Assembly (NCBI GenBank): GCA_964016885.1
Contig: OZ024759.1
Coordinates: 2,493,001 to 2,557,000, forward strand
From: Eledone cirrhosa
Lineage: Eukaryota > Mollusca > Cephalopoda > Octopoda > Eledonidae
Direction of reading: 5' to 3'
Length of the DNA: 64,000 nt
Notes under the pieces: model-generated
The model's database searches: none
The model's input: the letters and a program-made list of their open reading frames with translations, nothing else
Told to the model about the DNA's origin: nothing
Program-made: the position numbers and the translations under genes
Shown: positions 61,134-64,000 of the stretch, one piece after another
How positions within the stretch are numbered: the first letter of the stretch is position 1
Layout: the number at the start of each line of letters is the position of its first letter

Positions 61134-64000
61134 TTCTGTTTCACCCATGTTTCTATCTCCTCACTAGTTGAGGTAACAAAGAGGTTAAAGTTCTGTTTCA
61201 CCCATGTTTCTCCCTCCTCACTAGTTGAGGTAACACAGAGGTTGAAGTTCTGTTTCACCCATGTTTCTACCTTCCTCACTATTTGAGGTAACAAAGAGGT
61301 TAAAGTTCTGTTTCACCCATGTTTCTACCTCCTCACTAGTTGAGGTAACAAAGAGGTTAGAGTTCTGTTTCACCCAAGTTTCTCCCTCCTCACTAGTTGA
61401 GGTAACAAAGAGGTTAAAGTTCTGTTTCACCCATGTTTCTCACCCCTCACTAGTTGAGGTAACAAAGAGGTTAAAGTTCTGTTTCACCCATGTTTCTACC
61501 TCCTCACTAGTTGAGGTAACAAAGAGGTTAAAGTTCTGTTTCACCCATGTTTCTCCCTCCTCATTAGTTGAGGTAACAAAGAGGTTAAAGTTCTGTTTCA
61601 CCCATGTTTCTCCCTCCTCACTATTGAGGTAACAAAGAGGTTAAAGTTCTGTTTCACACATGTTTCTCCCTCCTTACTAGTTGAGGTAACAATGAGGTTA
61701 AAGTTCTGTTTCACCCATGTTTCTACCCCTTACAAGTTGAGGTAACAATGAGATTAAAGTTCTGTTTCACCCCTGTTTCTACCTCCTCCCTAGTTGAGGT
61801 AACAAAGAGGTTAAAGTTCTGTTTCCCCCATGTTTCTCCCTCCTCACTATTTGAGGTAACAAATAGGTTAAAGTTCTGTTTCAGCCATGTTTCTCCCCCC
61901 TCACTAGTTTAGGTAACAAAGAGGTTAAAGTTCTGTTTCACCCACGTTTCTCCCTCCTCACTAGTTGAGGTAACAAAGAGGTTGAAGTTCTGTTTCACCC
62001 ATGTTTCTACCTTCCTCACTATTTGAGGTAACAAAGAGGTTAAAGTTCTGTTTCACCCATGTTTCTACCTCCTCACTAGTTGAGGTAACAAAGAGGTTAA
62101 AGTTCTGTTTCACCCATGTTTCTCCCTCCTCACTAGTTGAGGTAACAAAGAGGTTAAAGTTCTGTTTCACCCATGTTTCTCCCTCCTCACTAGTTGAGGT
62201 AACAAAGAGGTTAAAGTTCTGTTTCACCCATGTTTCTCCCTCCTCACTAGTTGAGGTAACAAAGAGGTCAAAGTTCTGTTTCACCCATGTTTCTCCTTCC
62301 TTACCATTTGAGGTAACAAAGAGGTTAAAATTCTGTTTCACCCATGTTTTCCCTCCTCACTAGTTGAGGTAACAAAGAGGTTAGAGTTCTGTTTCACCCA
62401 TGTTGCTATCTCCTCACTATTTGAGGTAACAAAAAGGTTAAAGTTCTGTTTCACCCATGTTTCTCTCTCCTCACTATTTGAGGTAACAAAGAGGTTAAAG
62501 TTCTGTTTCACCCATGTTTCTCCCTCCTCACTAGTTGAGGTAACACAGAGGTTGAAGTTCTGTTTCACCCATGTTTCTACCTTCCTCACTATTTGAGGTA
62601 ACAAAGAGGTTAAAGTTCTGTTTCACCCATGTTTCTACCTCCTCACTAGTTGAGGTAACAAAGAGGTTAGAGTTCTGTTTCACCCAAGTTTCTCCCTCCT
62701 CACTAGTTGAGGTAACAAAGAGGTTAAAGTTCTGTTTCACCCATGTTTCTCACCCCTCACTAGTTGAGGTAACAAAGAGGTTAAAGTTCTGTTTCACCCA
62801 TGTTTCTACCTCCTCACTAGTTGAGGTAACAAAGAGGTTAAAGTTCTGTTTCACCCATGTTTCTCCCTCCTCATTAGTTGAGGTAACAAAGAGGTTAAAG
62901 TTCTGTTTCACCCATGTTTCTCCCTCCTCACTATTGAGGTAACAAAGAGGTTAAAGTTCTGTTTCACACATGTTTCTCCCTCCTTACTAGTTGAGGTAAC
63001 AATGAGGTTAAAGTTCTGTTTCACCCATGTTTCTACCCCTTACAAGTTGAGGTAACAATGAGATTAAAGTTCTGTTTCACCCATGGTTCTCCCTCCTCAC
63101 TAGTTGAGGTAACAAAGAGGTTAAAGTTCTGTTTCACCCATGTTTCTACCTCCTCACTAGTTGAGGTAACAAAGAGGTTAAAGTTCTGTTTCACCCATGT
63201 TTCTCCATCCTCACTACTTGAGGTAACCAAGAGGTTAAAGTTCTATTTTACCCATGTTTCTCCTTCCTTACTACTTGAGGTAACAAAGAGGTTAAAGTTC
63301 TGTTTCATCCATGTATCTCCCTCTTTACTAGTTGAGGTAACAAAGAGGTTAAAGTTCTGTTTCACCCATGTTTCTCCCTCCTCACTAGTCGAGGTAACAA
63401 AGAGGTTAAAGTTCTGTTTCACCCATGTTTCTATCTCCTCACTAGTTGAGGTAACAAAGAGGTTAAAGTTCTGTTTCACCCATGTTTCTCCCTCCTCACT
63501 AGTTGAGGTAACACAGAGGTTGAAGTTCTGTTTCACCCATGTTTCTACCTTCCTCACTATTTGAGGTAACAAAGAGGTTAAAGTTCTGTTTCACCCATGT
63601 TTCTACCTCCTCACTAGTTGAGGTAACAAAGAGGTTAGAGTTCTGTTTCACCCAAGTTTCTCCCTCCTCACTAGTTGAGGTAACAAAGAGGTTAAAGTTC
63701 TGTTTCACCCATGTTTCTCACCCCTCACTAGTTGAGGTAACAAAGAGGTTAAAGTTCTGTTTCACCCATGTTTCTACCTCCTCACTAGTTGAGGTAACAA
63801 AGAGGTTAAAGTTCTGTTTCACCCATGTTTCTCCCTCCTCATTAGTTGAGGTAACAAAGAGGTTAAAGTTCTGTTTCACCCATGTTTCTCCCTCCTCACT
63901 ATTGAGGTAACAAAGAGGTTAAAGTTCTGTTTCACACATGTTTCTCCCTCCTTACTAGTTGAGGTAACAATGAGGTTAAAGTTCTGTTTCACCCATGTTT
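61134..64000 (+). repeat. 3475-bp tandem duplication, copy 2, cut by window end
   Basis: This repeats copy 1 from its first base, with the equivalent landmarks at 61261, 62571 and 63539 again 1310 and 968 bp apart. About 608 bp of the expected unit lie beyond base 64000, so whether a third unit follows cannot be seen. Confidence 0.87.

Larger units (their letters stand above)
1..64000 (+). repeat. 57-bp satellite DNA array, whole window
   Basis: Every part of the window reads as head-to-tail copies of one 57 bp monomer (canonical example 685-741, followed by further near-identical units). In order the monomer holds CACTAGTT, GAGGTAACAAA, GAGGTTAAAG, TTCTGTTTCACCCATG and the pyrimidine tract TTTCTCCCTCCT. 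My hand count of the consensus is 14 A, 14 C, 10 G and 19 T (42% GC), with no CpG. Most copies differ by a few substitutions, concentrated in the segment from after CATG to before GAGG, where CTAGTT, CTATTT, CTACTT, AATAGTT and CTCCTT alternate. Length variants of 55, 56 and 58 bp and rare 11 bp deletions occur. No inversion, spacer or unique insertion was seen. Known satellites of this size lie in heterochromatin; that location is inferred here. The family itself is not recognised. Confidence 0.97.

Noticed and set aside
1..64000. CRISPR array (period 57 with a conserved core and a more variable part)
   Set aside because: The variable part takes only a handful of related forms and is homologous among all units. 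There are no unique spacers, no leader and no cas genes, and about 1,120 units is far too many.
1..64000. Short open frames of 60-165 codons on both strands as genes
   Set aside because: All are translations of the same monomer. Their ends are set by 55, 56 or 58 bp monomers, and substitutions do not favour synonymous sites in either open frame as far as can be judged by eye.
1..64000. CENP-B box or telomere-type repeats that would place the array
   Set aside because: I found no sequence resembling the CENP-B box core and no TTAGGG-type runs. A chromosomal position cannot be assigned from this window.
1..64000. Transposon or retroelement inside the array
   Set aside because: No break in the 57 bp register larger than a few bases was found, other than whole-monomer gains and losses and the 11 bp deletions. 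There are no terminal repeats, target-site duplications or transposase-like frames.

Overview
The window is one uninterrupted tandem (satellite) array with no recognisable gene, RNA gene, transposon or unique flanking DNA. The unit is 57 bp, giving about 1,120 monomers, all in the same orientation from base 1 to base 64000; a canonical monomer is 685-741. The array starts and ends inside monomers, so its true edges lie outside. A long, head-to-tail, mutationally diverged but locally homogenised array of this kind fits eukaryotic satellite DNA (centromeric, pericentromeric or other heterochromatin). The consensus contains no CpG, which would fit a methylated genome. The sequence does not let me name a species, and I do not recognise the satellite family.

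Layout. 1-1884 is a copy of higher-order sequence that recurs at 4319-6203 and 7617-9502. 2889-6186 and 6187-9485 are a 3.3 kb tandem duplication. 9486-12627 is a mosaic whose 10.4-11.57 kb part recurs at 25.4-26.58 kb. 12628-18080 and 18081-23875 are a 5.45 kb tandem duplication, the second copy carrying extra monomers. 21800-24129 and 24130-26459 are a later, apparently identical 2330 bp tandem duplication. 27938-31395 and 31396-34853 are a 3458 bp tandem duplication. 35690-36429 and 36430-37169 are a 740 bp one. 37170-39867 is a reshuffled, shortened copy of 33191-36285. From about 40 kb to 57.6 kb the array is a mosaic with its own marker monomers. It includes a very homogeneous dimer/trimer block at 47166-48633, nested between two copies of a marker monomer. 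57659-61133 and 61134-64000 (cut by the window end) are a 3475 bp tandem duplication built from 968, 1310 and 1197 bp sub-blocks.

Several variants are confined to one side of a boundary near 31.7-35.2 kb. The left has a CpG-bearing monomer and a poly-C monomer; the right has the CpA form of the same position and a 'GGACCTAG' marker. The array is therefore at least two homogenisation domains with a reshuffled zone between them.

The many open reading frames on both strands are by-products: 57 is 19 codons, and one frame on each strand of the consensus lacks stops. Frequent 1-2 bp indels, simultaneous openness of both strands, and starts that depend on indel monomers argue against any of them being a gene. 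No genes work together here; the biology on show is satellite evolution by unequal exchange, slippage and point mutation.
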